Source of the DNA: SZUA-146 sp963922815
Lineage (GTDB): Bacteria > Pseudomonadota > Gammaproteobacteria > Steroidobacterales > SZUA-146
Direction: 5' to 3'
NCBI GenBank assembly: GCA_963922815.1
Contig: CAWUKD010000196.1
Span: 1-6,134 of the forward strand
Length of the DNA: 6,134 nucleotides
The position numbers and the translations under genes were made by a program. Positions 1 to 6,134 of this stretch are shown here, piece after piece. The number at the start of each line of letters is the position of its first letter. Positions within the stretch are counted from its first letter, which is position 1. The notes beneath the pieces are model-generated. The model was given only the letters and a program-made list of their open reading frames with translations. It searched no databases and had not been told where the DNA came from.

Positions 1-896
1 TCGTAACTACTTACCTGGTGTCGGAGTTCGCAAGAAAGGACGTGACGGTCATCCTGTCCGGAGTCGGTGGGGATGAACTGTTTGGTGGTTATCGCCGATA
101 TCTCGGCGACTACTATCTCAAAGCGGTCAACTGGATGCCTGCCGGAATGCGACGCGGTCTGCTGAAACACGTCGTAAACCGATTGCCTGCTGATCGTCAT
201 TCTCCCCTGATGAATTTGAGCCGCTATGCAAAAGCTGTGCTCGAGTCCAGTGAGCTGTCGTTCGAGCAGCGCTATAAGGGCTATGTAAGCGCGATGGAAA
301 CTGACGCGGTCAATGAACTCTTGCTGCAACCCGCGCGCAGCGGTAGCGATGCGCTGGAAAGTGCATTCCAACGGTTTACAGAGGGCGACGGGGTGAATCG
401 GATGATGCAGCTTGATCTGGTGACGCAAATGCCAGATGACTTGCTCATGCTCACAGACAAGATGTCGATGGCGGCCTCGCTGGAATGTCGGGTGCCTCTT
501 CTGGATGAACGCCTGGTTGATCTTGCCATGAGCATGCCCGGCAGCCAGAAGATTCGTGGGCGTGAGCTGAAGAGCATCATGAAGCGTGCGCTGGAACCCA
601 TGCTGCCCAAGAATATTCTGTACCGGAAGAAGCGCGGTTTTGGGGCGCCAATGGGGGCCTGGTTCAAGAACGAACTCAAGCCGCTTATGGAATATTTACT
701 GTCTGAACAGACGATTCAGTCGCGCGGTTTGTTCAAGCCGTCCGTAGTGGCGAACATGATTGAAGAACACGGCAGCAACCAGGCTGATCGTACGGATGAA
801 TTAATGGCGTTGATTAATCTCGAAATTTGGTCGCGCATGTACTTGGACGGCCGGAGTCATGAAGATGTCAACGGCGAACTTAAGCAGGTAATGTAG
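1..896 (+). CDS. asnB: Asparagine synthase-family amidotransferase, C-terminal part (5' end outside window)
   Basis: The reading frame is open from the left edge (first full codon at base 3) to the TAG at 894-896, giving 297 residues. The GTG at 18 lies inside the conserved domain, so it is not the real start. These proteins are usually about 600-650 residues, so the N-terminal glutaminase domain and the SGG-D-S PP-loop lie upstream. What is visible is the ATP-dependent synthetase domain: SGVGGDELFGGYRRY at residues 19-33, the LTDKMSMAASLECRVPLLD block at about 150-168, and RKKRGFGAP near 208-216. The family activates a carboxylate with ATP and transfers ammonia from glutamine. In exopolysaccharide loci, members probably amidate sugar acids or related precursors rather than make free asparagine. 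The usual acidic residue in SG(D/E)GxDE is Val21 here (codon 63-65), so the exact reaction is uncertain. The next gene starts 2 bp downstream, which suggests an operon. The family call is firm; the symbol only marks the family and the substrate is unknown. Confidence 0.9.
   Translation, partial: VTTYLVSEFARKDVTVILSGVGGDELFGGYRRYLGDYYLKAVNWMPAGMRRGLLKHVVNRLPADRHSPLMNLSRYAKAVLESSELSFEQRYKGYVSAMETDAVNELLLQPARSGSDALESAFQRFTEGDGVNRMMQLDLVTQMPDDLLMLTDKMSMAASLECRVPLLDERLVDLAMSMPGSQKIRGRELKSIMKRALEPMLPKNILYRKKRGFGAPMGAWFKNELKPLMEYLLSEQTIQSRGLFKPSVVANMIEEHGSNQADRTDELMALINLEIWSRMYLDGRSHEDVNGELKQVM
886..889 (+). promoter_or_regulatory. Probable ribosome binding site for the glycosyltransferase at 899
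   Basis: AGGT sits inside the end of the upstream amidotransferase gene, 9 bases before the ATG at 899. It is a short, modest Shine-Dalgarno match. It supports the 899 start, which also gives the expected N-terminus of this family (MRVLFVCHRFPFPP). Confidence 0.4.
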
Positions 897-898
897 TC

Positions 899-2089
899 AT
901 GCGCGTGTTGTTTGTATGTCATCGGTTTCCGTTTCCGCCCAAGCGCGGTGGAAAAATTCGTCCGTTCAATATCATTAGTCATTTAACGCGTTCAGGTCAT
1001 GATGTAACTGTATGTTCGCTCGCGCGCGATGACGAAGAAGCGGTCGCGGGACAAGGCCTGAAGGAGCACTGCCACGACTATCGGATTTCAACTACCGGGA
1101 AAATACTGCCGCTACTGAGAATGGTCATTCGGTTACCGACTCCGGTTCCGGCCAGTATGGGCTACTTTTATACGCGTGAGTTGAAGAAATACATAGACGA
1201 ACTGCTGGAAAACGAATCGTTCGACCTGATTTTTGTTCACTGCTCCTCGGTGGCACAGTTTGTCAGTCACGTCACCAACGTACCAAAAATCCTCGATTTC
1301 GGCGATATGGATTCACAGAAATGGCAGATCTATTCGTCGTTCAAACCGTTTCCGCTGTCGCTGGGGTATATGTACGAAGGCCTGCGGCTGGAGCGCGAAG
1401 AGAAGCGGCTGGCTAAACGCTTTGAGCTGAGTACATGCACCACGAAAGCAGAGCTCGACACGCTGGATAGCTATCAGGCAGCAAGGCGGACAGGCTGGTT
1501 TCCAAATGGCGTTGACGCCAGCTTTTTCAAACCGCTGGAGATCACACCTGAAAAGGATGCCATCGGCTTTGTGGGACGCATGGACTACTACCCCAATCAG
1601 TTGGCCATGTTTGATTTTTGCGCGGATGTCTTGCCTTTGTTAAAAGAGCAAAAGCCGAATTTGAAGCTGTACATTATTGGAGCTGAGCCCAGCGCAAAAG
1701 TGAAAGCCCTTGGTGACATAGACGGCGTTACGGTAACGGGTACGGTCGATGATATTCGGGCCTATGTGCAAAACTGCCAGTTAACCGTTGCGCCGCTTGA
1801 GATCGCTCGCGGCACACAAAACAAGATTCTTGAATCCATGGCGCAGGAAGTGCCTGTAGTGTGCAGCGCGCAGGCAGCTGGAGGTGTTGATGCAGAACCA
1901 GGCGAACATTTACTGGTTGCAACAACGCCCGCCGAATACGCACAACACGTATTGAAACTGCTGGATGAGCCCGACTACCGAGAGAGAATGGCAAAAGCCA
2001 GCCGGGAGCGGGTGCTGAGCAATCACGACTGGCATCAATCGATGCTGCGTCTGGATCGCCTCGTCGAGTCGGTAGTGAAAAGCGACTGA
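899..2089 (+). CDS. XrtA/PEP-CTERM-associated GT4 glycosyltransferase, stp1 type (TIGR03087-like)
   Basis: This 396-residue protein is a predicted cytoplasmic GT-B fold glycosyltransferase that moves a sugar from an activated donor to an exopolysaccharide or lipid-linked acceptor; donor and acceptor cannot be read from the sequence. The N-terminal Rossmann domain opens with MRVLFVCHRFPFPPKRGG (residues 1-18), where the RGG loop is typical of GT4 enzymes. DFGDMDSQKW (133-142) is a block I associate with this subfamily. The donor-binding half begins at IGFVGRMDYYPN (222-233). It continues through the YIIG strand (258-261) to VAPLEIARGTQNKILESMA (297-315) and VPVVCS (318-323). The position of the first Glu in the classical EX7E motif is Arg304, while the second, Glu312, is kept. 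No signal peptide or membrane helix is evident. The TGA shares one base with the exosortase ATG, so translation is probably coupled. The length is full for the family. Assignment to the stp1 group rests on remembered motifs plus direct adjacency to xrtA. Confidence 0.9.
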   Translation: MRVLFVCHRFPFPPKRGGKIRPFNIISHLTRSGHDVTVCSLARDDEEAVAGQGLKEHCHDYRISTTGKILPLLRMVIRLPTPVPASMGYFYTRELKKYIDELLENESFDLIFVHCSSVAQFVSHVTNVPKILDFGDMDSQKWQIYSSFKPFPLSLGYMYEGLRLEREEKRLAKRFELSTCTTKAELDTLDSYQAARRTGWFPNGVDASFFKPLEITPEKDAIGFVGRMDYYPNQLAMFDFCADVLPLLKEQKPNLKLYIIGAEPSAKVKALGDIDGVTVTGTVDDIRAYVQNCQLTVAPLEIARGTQNKILESMAQEVPVVCSAQAAGGVDAEPGEHLLVATTPAEYAQHVLKLLDEPDYRERMAKASRERVLSNHDWHQSMLRLDRLVESVVKSD

Positions 2090-3627
2090 TGACGACGACC
2101 GTGGAATTGCGCTCGCGCAACCTGCCGGCACTGGCTGGCGCGTTGCTGTTGTTCGTGCTTTTGGTCGCGTTGAAGTTCTCGTCCCTGGAGTCCATGTGGC
2201 ACGTGTGGGGAGATTCCAATACCTACACGCACGGCTATCTGGTCTTTCCGATGGTCGCCTATCTGATCTACATCAACAGGCATGTATTTGCGCATGCAGT
2301 CCAGGAGCCAATGCCCGGTGTGGCGCTGGGGGTTCTGGCATGCGGGATGGTCTGGGTCTTTTCGTCTCTGATGAACGTGCACGTGGTCGGACAGCTGATG
2401 TTTGTTGCGTCGGGCATTCTGCTGTGCCTGGGTTTTTACGGTGTTAAGAAAACAGCGACCATAATGTTCCCGCTGGCTTACCTGTTTTTTGCCGTCCCAA
2501 TGGGCGAAGGACTGGTTCCCAAGCTGATGGAGTTTACGGCTGACTTCACGGTGTGGGCGCTCAAGTTGACCGGGCTGCCGGTGTTTCGCGACGGCATGTA
2601 TTTCAGTATTCCGGCCGGTGATTTCGAGGTGGCAAAAGCCTGTAGCGGAATTCGCTATCTGATGGCGTCGTTTGCACTTGGTACCCTGTACGCGTACCTG
2701 AGCTATCGAAGTTTCAGGAAGCAGCTTGTTTTCAGCCTGTTGTCCTTGCTGGTTCCCATAATTGCCAATGGTCTGAGAGCCTACGGCATTGTGATGATCG
2801 CTCATTTTTCAGACATGAAGTATGCCGTGGGCGTTGACCACCTGGTATACGGATGGCTGTTCTTCGGTCTGGTCATGTTCTTCCTGTTTTTCATTGGCGG
2901 CAAGTTTCGCTCTGAAGAAGATATGTATGTTCCAGACAGCACGCCGGTAGCGACCGATCAATCGGTATCGGGGTCGAAGCTGTGGGTTGTTGTGGGTGTG
3001 TTGACCGCGGCGCTGGTGCTGCCACATGCGGTTGGCGCTTTCGCACGGCAAACCAATTCGGCCGAGGTATTGACTGCGACGCTTCCACCTGCCGCCGCGA
3101 ACTGGCAGGGTCCGGCTGATGTGAAGCCGCGGTTTGCTCCAAATTTTTCGGCGGCGGTGTCAACCGCGGCCGGGCTCTATCGATATCGCGGGGCAGAAGT
3201 TTATGTCTGGGTCCATCGGTATCCGGCGTTCGATTCGAATCACGAAATGATTACCGAGACCAACAGGCTGGCCGATCTGGATCGCTGGGCGGTTTTTCAG
3301 CAGCGCGCTCGTAGCGTTGAAGGTACGGAAGAGATTTCGGTCATAGAAACACAGTTGGGCGATCGCCGTGAGGAGTACACGGTGTGGCACTGGTATCAGC
3401 TTAACGATACGGTAGCCAACGGTCGTGTCAGAGCCAAGCTGGCGGAGGGTACTGCGCTGCTCACCGGAGCGCTTCGGGTCGATCAGGCGCTGGTCACTCT
3501 GGCAACTCCTGCGCGGGGCGAGAGTGCTATCGAACTGCTCGAGCGGTTTATCGCAGACCACCATGACGAGCTGCTGGGTTGCGCGACACGTCCGGGTGCA
3601 AGGTGCGTAGTGGCAGGTGCCCAATGA
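2089..3627 (+). CDS. xrtA: Exosortase A with fused C-terminal EpsI domain
   Basis: This 512-residue inner-membrane protein is the predicted transpeptidase/protease that recognises and cleaves PEP-CTERM sorting tails of exported proteins. Residues 1 to about 270 form the multi-pass exosortase domain, with hydrophobic segments near 13-30, 76-93, 97-117, 122-137, 188-204, 212-227 and 253-270. The catalytic triad of the family is visible: Cys185 in AKACSGIRYL (codon at 2641), Arg230 in NGLRAYGIV and His251 in GVDHLVYGW. The N-terminal WGDSNTYTHGYLVFP (40-54) is also typical. A charged linker (272-296) leads to another hydrophobic segment (about 298-318). A soluble, probably periplasmic, EpsI-type domain follows, with LPPAAANWQG (332-341), YRYRGAEVYVWVHRYP (364-379) and VWHWYQLND (432-440). 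The ATG at 2089 overlaps the previous stop by one base and gives the expected short N-terminus before the first helix. The stop overlaps the next gene by 4 bp. The identification is very secure; the enzymology is predicted from the family. Confidence 0.96.
   Translation: MTTTVELRSRNLPALAGALLLFVLLVALKFSSLESMWHVWGDSNTYTHGYLVFPMVAYLIYINRHVFAHAVQEPMPGVALGVLACGMVWVFSSLMNVHVVGQLMFVASGILLCLGFYGVKKTATIMFPLAYLFFAVPMGEGLVPKLMEFTADFTVWALKLTGLPVFRDGMYFSIPAGDFEVAKACSGIRYLMASFALGTLYAYLSYRSFRKQLVFSLLSLLVPIIANGLRAYGIVMIAHFSDMKYAVGVDHLVYGWLFFGLVMFFLFFIGGKFRSEEDMYVPDSTPVATDQSVSGSKLWVVVGVLTAALVLPHAVGAFARQTNSAEVLTATLPPAAANWQGPADVKPRFAPNFSAAVSTAAGLYRYRGAEVYVWVHRYPAFDSNHEMITETNRLADLDRWAVFQQRARSVEGTEEISVIETQLGDRREEYTVWHWYQLNDTVANGRVRAKLAEGTALLTGALRVDQALVTLATPARGESAIELLERFIADHHDELLGCATRPGARCVVAGAQ
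3612..3617 (+). promoter_or_regulatory. Ribosome binding site that fixes the start of the glycosyltransferase at 3624
   Basis: GGCAGG lies 6 bases upstream of the ATG at 3624, inside the last codons of xrtA. The same frame has an earlier ATG at 3579, but that would add 15 residues (MRDTSGCK...) unlike GT4 N-termini and would overlap xrtA by 49 bp. The site and the ATGA overlap together favour 3624. Confidence 0.55.
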
Positions 3628-4739
3628 ACGAGCCGGTGCACATTGCCCACATTATCTACCGGCTTGCGATTGGCGGCATGGAAAACGGCCTTGTCAATCT
3701 GGTCAATCGTATGGATCCCCGATTTGTCCACCATATTATTTCACTCACGGATTCGACCGAGTTTCAGCAGCGCATTTCCAACCCTGATGTAACCGTTCAT
3801 ACGCTCGGGAAGAAACCTGGAAAAGATATCTTGAGCTACTGGCGTCTTTGGCGGCTATTGCGCTCACTGGACGTGGATGTCGTGCACACGCGCAACTTTG
3901 GCACAGTGGACTGTGGGGTTGTCGCGCGCCTGGCAGGCGTGAAGACGCTGATCCACAGCGAGCACGGGTGGGATATGAGCGACCTGTCCGGTGGCAATCC
4001 CAAGTACATCAGACTGCGTCGCTGGATGGCGCCACTGGCGACTCGCTGGATGGCAGTGTCTGCCAATATTCGCGACTGGCTGGAGAATACGGTTCGAGTG
4101 TCTCCCGACAAGCTGACGCACATCTACAACGGCGTTGATGCTGAGCGTTTCTATCCGGCAGCCGATAGTGATGACTCCGAGCTTCACATTGGTTTTGTCG
4201 GAAGACTTGAGGAGGTCAAAAATCCACGCTCCCTGATTCGAGCGATGGAGCGGTTATCTTCCGACAAGTCTGTCGCGCGACCGGTCAGGCTGACCGTGGT
4301 CGGCAGTGGGTCGATGCTCGACGCTCTTAAAGAGCAGGCGCGTTCGGCCGGTCTTGAAAGCGTGGTGAACTTTTGCGGCCCGCGCTCGGACGTGCCGGAG
4401 ATGATGCGAAGTTTCAATATCTTTGTTCTGCCGTCGTATAACGAAGGCATTTCAAACACGATACTCGAGGCTATGGCGTCCGGGTTACCGGTAGTTGCTA
4501 CCCGTGTAGGGGGAAACCCGGAACTGGTGGTTGACGACAAGACCGGTAAACTGTACGACAGTGATGACGACGTCGTACTTGCAGATTGCCTCAGGACCTA
4601 TGCCAACAATGAAGCGCTCAGGGCCGAGCATGGCAAGTCTGCCAGGCAGCGTATTGACGAACTCTTTTCTTTGGCGACCATGGTCGCTGCGTATGAATCA
4701 TTTTATTTAACGTGCTTAAACCCACAATACGGAACGTAA
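3624..4739 (+). CDS. XrtA/PEP-CTERM-associated GT4 glycosyltransferase, stp2 type (TIGR03088-like)
   Basis: This 371-residue GT-B fold enzyme of family GT4 probably acts in the cytoplasm on an exopolysaccharide precursor; donor and acceptor are not readable. The chosen ATG gives MNEPVHIAHIIYRLAIGGME, in which the RLAIGGMENG loop (residues 13-22) is typical of the acceptor-side domain. VVHTRNFGT (86-94) and HSEHGWDM (111-118) fit the stp2 group. The donor-binding half has the IYNGVDAERF turn (167-176), HIGFVGRLEEVKNP (188-201), VVGSGS (225-230) and CGPRSDVPEMM (251-261). It also has the intact EX7E motif, Glu274 and Glu282, in NEGISNTILEAMASG (273-287), then PVVATRVGGNPELV (289-302). No signal peptide or membrane helix is seen. 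It overlaps xrtA by 4 bp (ATGA), implying coupled translation, and is followed 3 bp later by an amidotransferase. The length is normal. The GT4 call is certain; the stp2 assignment is strong because of sequence features and position beside xrtA. Confidence 0.93.
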   Translation: MNEPVHIAHIIYRLAIGGMENGLVNLVNRMDPRFVHHIISLTDSTEFQQRISNPDVTVHTLGKKPGKDILSYWRLWRLLRSLDVDVVHTRNFGTVDCGVVARLAGVKTLIHSEHGWDMSDLSGGNPKYIRLRRWMAPLATRWMAVSANIRDWLENTVRVSPDKLTHIYNGVDAERFYPAADSDDSELHIGFVGRLEEVKNPRSLIRAMERLSSDKSVARPVRLTVVGSGSMLDALKEQARSAGLESVVNFCGPRSDVPEMMRSFNIFVLPSYNEGISNTILEAMASGLPVVATRVGGNPELVVDDKTGKLYDSDDDVVLADCLRTYANNEALRAEHGKSARQRIDELFSLATMVAAYESFYLTCLNPQYGT

Positions 4740-4742
4740 ACT

Positions 4743-6134
4743 ATGTGTGGAATATCCGGAATATTTGACTATCAGCAGTCCCGTCCCATAGATGAAGGGC
4801 TGCTTCGCAGGATGAATGATACCGTGAGCCATCGCGGGCCAGACGATTTTGGCCTGCATACCGAGCCCGGTGTGGGTCTGGGGCATCGCCGGCTGTCGAT
4901 CATCGATCTTGAAGGGGGCAAACAGCCCATCTTCAATGCCGACGGCAGCGTGGCCATCACATTTAACGGCGAGATATACAACTACCAGGTATTGCGTGAA
5001 GAACTCAAGCAAATGGGTTATGCGTTTATCACCAACAGCGATACCGAGGTGATTGTGCACGCCTGGGAAGCCTGGGGCGAACAGTGCGTTGAGCGACTCA
5101 ACGGCATGTTTGGATTTGTGATCTGGGATCGCAATCGACAGTGCGTTTTCGCCGCCCGGGACCGAATCGGCATAAAGCCGTTCTTCTATGCCTACACGCC
5201 CGATCAACATTTTATTTTCGGCTCAGAGCTCAAGGTGCTGCTCGAGTATCCCGGATTGCCACGACGAATATTGCCAAGTGCCGTGGAAGATTACTTCACG
5301 TTTGGCTATGTTCCCGAGCCTCACACGATATTGGAGAACGTCTACAAACTTCCTCCGGGCTATACCCTGCTGGTGGAGCGAGGCAAGCCTCCGGCCCAGC
5401 CAAAACAGTACTGGGACGTTTCGTTTGATGCACATTCCCCGATCATGACCCAGGCCGATATTGAGCATGAAATTATCGAACGGCTGCAGGAGTCGGTTCG
5501 TCTTCGCATGATTGCCGATGTCCCTCTGGGGGCATTCCTGTCCGGCGGAGTTGATTCCAGCGCAATCGTGGGCCTGATGTCGAAGATCTCTGATGCTCCA
5601 GTGCAAACCTGTTCGATTTCGTTTGGCGACCCCGCGTTTAATGAGGCCGTCTACGCTGACCAGGTGGCGAAACACCTGGGAACAAACCATCACGTGGAAC
5701 AGGTTGATCCGGAAGATTTCGATCTGATTGACCATTTGAGCTATCTCTACGATGAGCCCTATGCGGACAGCTCGGCTATGCCGACCTACCGGGTTTGCGA
5801 GCTTGCGCGCAAGCATGTGAAGGTGGCCTTGTCAGGTGACGGTGGCGATGAGAATTTTGCCGGCTATCGACGCTATCGATGGCACATGTATGAGGAGAAA
5901 ATCCGCAGTCGTTTACCGCAGGGTATTCGTGGGCCGCTGTTTGGCGGGCTGGGTAAACTGTACCCGAAGATGGATTGGGCTCCGCAGGTGCTACGCGCCA
6001 AGTCGACCTTTGAGGCACTTGGCCGGGACAGTCTCGCAGCGTATTTGCACAGCGTGTCTATTTTTCCAACGGGTCTTCGGCAGAAGCTGTTTTCATCGGG
6101 GTTCAAGCGCGAGCTTGCCGACTATCGATCGATT
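4743..6134 (+). CDS. XrtA-associated amidotransferase 1, asparagine synthase-like (TIGR03108-like), 3' end outside window
   Basis: This ORF starts at ATG 4743 and stays open to the right edge: 464 residues of an expected total of about 630. It begins MCGISGIFDY, with Cys2 as the N-terminal nucleophile of a class II glutamine amidotransferase once Met is removed. Other glutaminase-site elements are HRGPDD (30-35), GHRRLSIIDL (47-56), NGEIYNY (75-81) and SDTEV (99-103). The synthetase domain has the PP-loop LSGGVDSS (266-273) for ATP, SISFGD (291-296) and an intact SGDGGDENFAGYRRYRW (364-380). It therefore has both active sites: glutamine hydrolysis, then ATP-dependent transfer of ammonia to a carboxylate. 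The ENFAGYRRYRW wording and the position after stp2 point to the clade largely confined to XrtA exopolysaccharide loci, whose real substrate is unknown; free asparagine synthesis is less likely. GGAACG at 4731-4736 may serve as a weak ribosome binding site. The final DKMSMAxSLExRVPxLD-type block would lie beyond the window. Confidence 0.94.
   Translation, partial: MCGISGIFDYQQSRPIDEGLLRRMNDTVSHRGPDDFGLHTEPGVGLGHRRLSIIDLEGGKQPIFNADGSVAITFNGEIYNYQVLREELKQMGYAFITNSDTEVIVHAWEAWGEQCVERLNGMFGFVIWDRNRQCVFAARDRIGIKPFFYAYTPDQHFIFGSELKVLLEYPGLPRRILPSAVEDYFTFGYVPEPHTILENVYKLPPGYTLLVERGKPPAQPKQYWDVSFDAHSPIMTQADIEHEIIERLQESVRLRMIADVPLGAFLSGGVDSSAIVGLMSKISDAPVQTCSISFGDPAFNEAVYADQVAKHLGTNHHVEQVDPEDFDLIDHLSYLYDEPYADSSAMPTYRVCELARKHVKVALSGDGGDENFAGYRRYRWHMYEEKIRSRLPQGIRGPLFGGLGKLYPKMDWAPQVLRAKSTFEALGRDSLAAYLHSVSIFPTGLRQKLFSSGFKRELADYRSI

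Noticed and set aside
18..20. GTG at 18 as a true start of the first amidotransferase
   Set aside because: The frame is open to the left edge and the residues before the GTG (VTTYL) continue the conserved domain, matching MPTYR in the paralogue. The gene is simply cut by the window.
2035..2805. A 256-codon open frame on the - strand opposite stp1 and xrtA
   Set aside because: It lies opposite well-conserved coding sequence. Its product is rich in Gln, His and Arg with no recognisable domain, as expected for an antisense shadow of GC-rich codons.
3176..3190. Short palindromic TATCGATATCG-type sequence inside xrtA
   Set aside because: It is a few bases long, within conserved coding sequence, and similar CGAT-rich words occur elsewhere in the window by chance. 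There is no sign of an operator or recombination site.
3579..3623. Upstream ATG (3579) as the start of the stp2-type glycosyltransferase
   Set aside because: The extra 15 residues do not resemble a GT4 N-terminus and would overlap xrtA by 49 bp. The ATG at 3624 has a GGCAGG site 6 bases upstream and an ATGA overlap.
4690..4742. AT-richer stretch at the end of stp2 as an internal promoter for the downstream amidotransferase
   Set aside because: I found no convincing pair of -35 and -10 boxes at proper spacing. The stretch is coding sequence plus a 3-bp gap, so simple operon read-through explains it.
4716..5210. A 164-codon open frame on the - strand over the start of the downstream amidotransferase
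   Set aside because: It overlaps the conserved N-terminal glutaminase domain in antisense and has no recognisable domain of its own.
5223..5816. A 197-codon open frame on the - strand within the downstream amidotransferase
   Set aside because: The + strand here carries the conserved synthetase domain including the PP-loop. The antisense product shows no motif.

Overview
The window is an internal slice of an exosortase A (XrtA/EpsH-type) locus of a Gram-negative bacterium. The set of XrtA with a fused EpsI domain, its two associated glycosyltransferases and an XrtA-type amidotransferase is characteristic of Beta- and Gammaproteobacteria that make exopolysaccharide and sort PEP-CTERM proteins. 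Base composition looks mildly GC-rich by eye (not computed). I cannot name a genus from the sequence.

Layout: all five genes lie on the + strand and fill essentially the whole window. (1) Bases 1-896 hold the 3' part of an asparagine-synthase-family amidotransferase. (2) Bases 899-2089 hold a GT4 glycosyltransferase of the XrtA-associated 'stp1' type (TIGR03087-like). (3) Bases 2089-3627 hold exosortase A with a C-terminal EpsI domain. (4) Bases 3624-4739 hold a second GT4 glycosyltransferase of the 'stp2' type (TIGR03088-like). (5) Bases 4743-6134 hold the first 464 codons of a second amidotransferase, which matches the XrtA-associated amidotransferase 1 type (TIGR03108-like) and runs off the right edge. 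Junctions are a 2-bp gap, a 1-bp overlap, a 4-bp overlap and a 3-bp gap, so this reads as one tightly coupled operon. I see no promoter, terminator, RNA gene, mobile element, repeat array or CRISPR in it, and no non-coding stretch longer than a few bases.

How the parts work together: XrtA is an inner-membrane Cys-Arg-His transpeptidase predicted to cleave the PEP-CTERM tail of exported proteins. The two glycosyltransferases and two amidotransferases are probably cytoplasmic enzymes that build or modify sugars of the exopolysaccharide, or of the surface glycan to which sorted proteins relate. PEP-CTERM substrates and the polymer export machinery are not in this window and would lie elsewhere. 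The system class is known from comparative genomics, so the window is not a wholly new system. The most interesting points are biochemical: a missing acidic residue in the synthetase motif of the first amidotransferase, an Arg in place of the first Glu of the EX7E motif in the first glycosyltransferase, and two amidotransferases bracketing the sortase and glycosyltransferase core.
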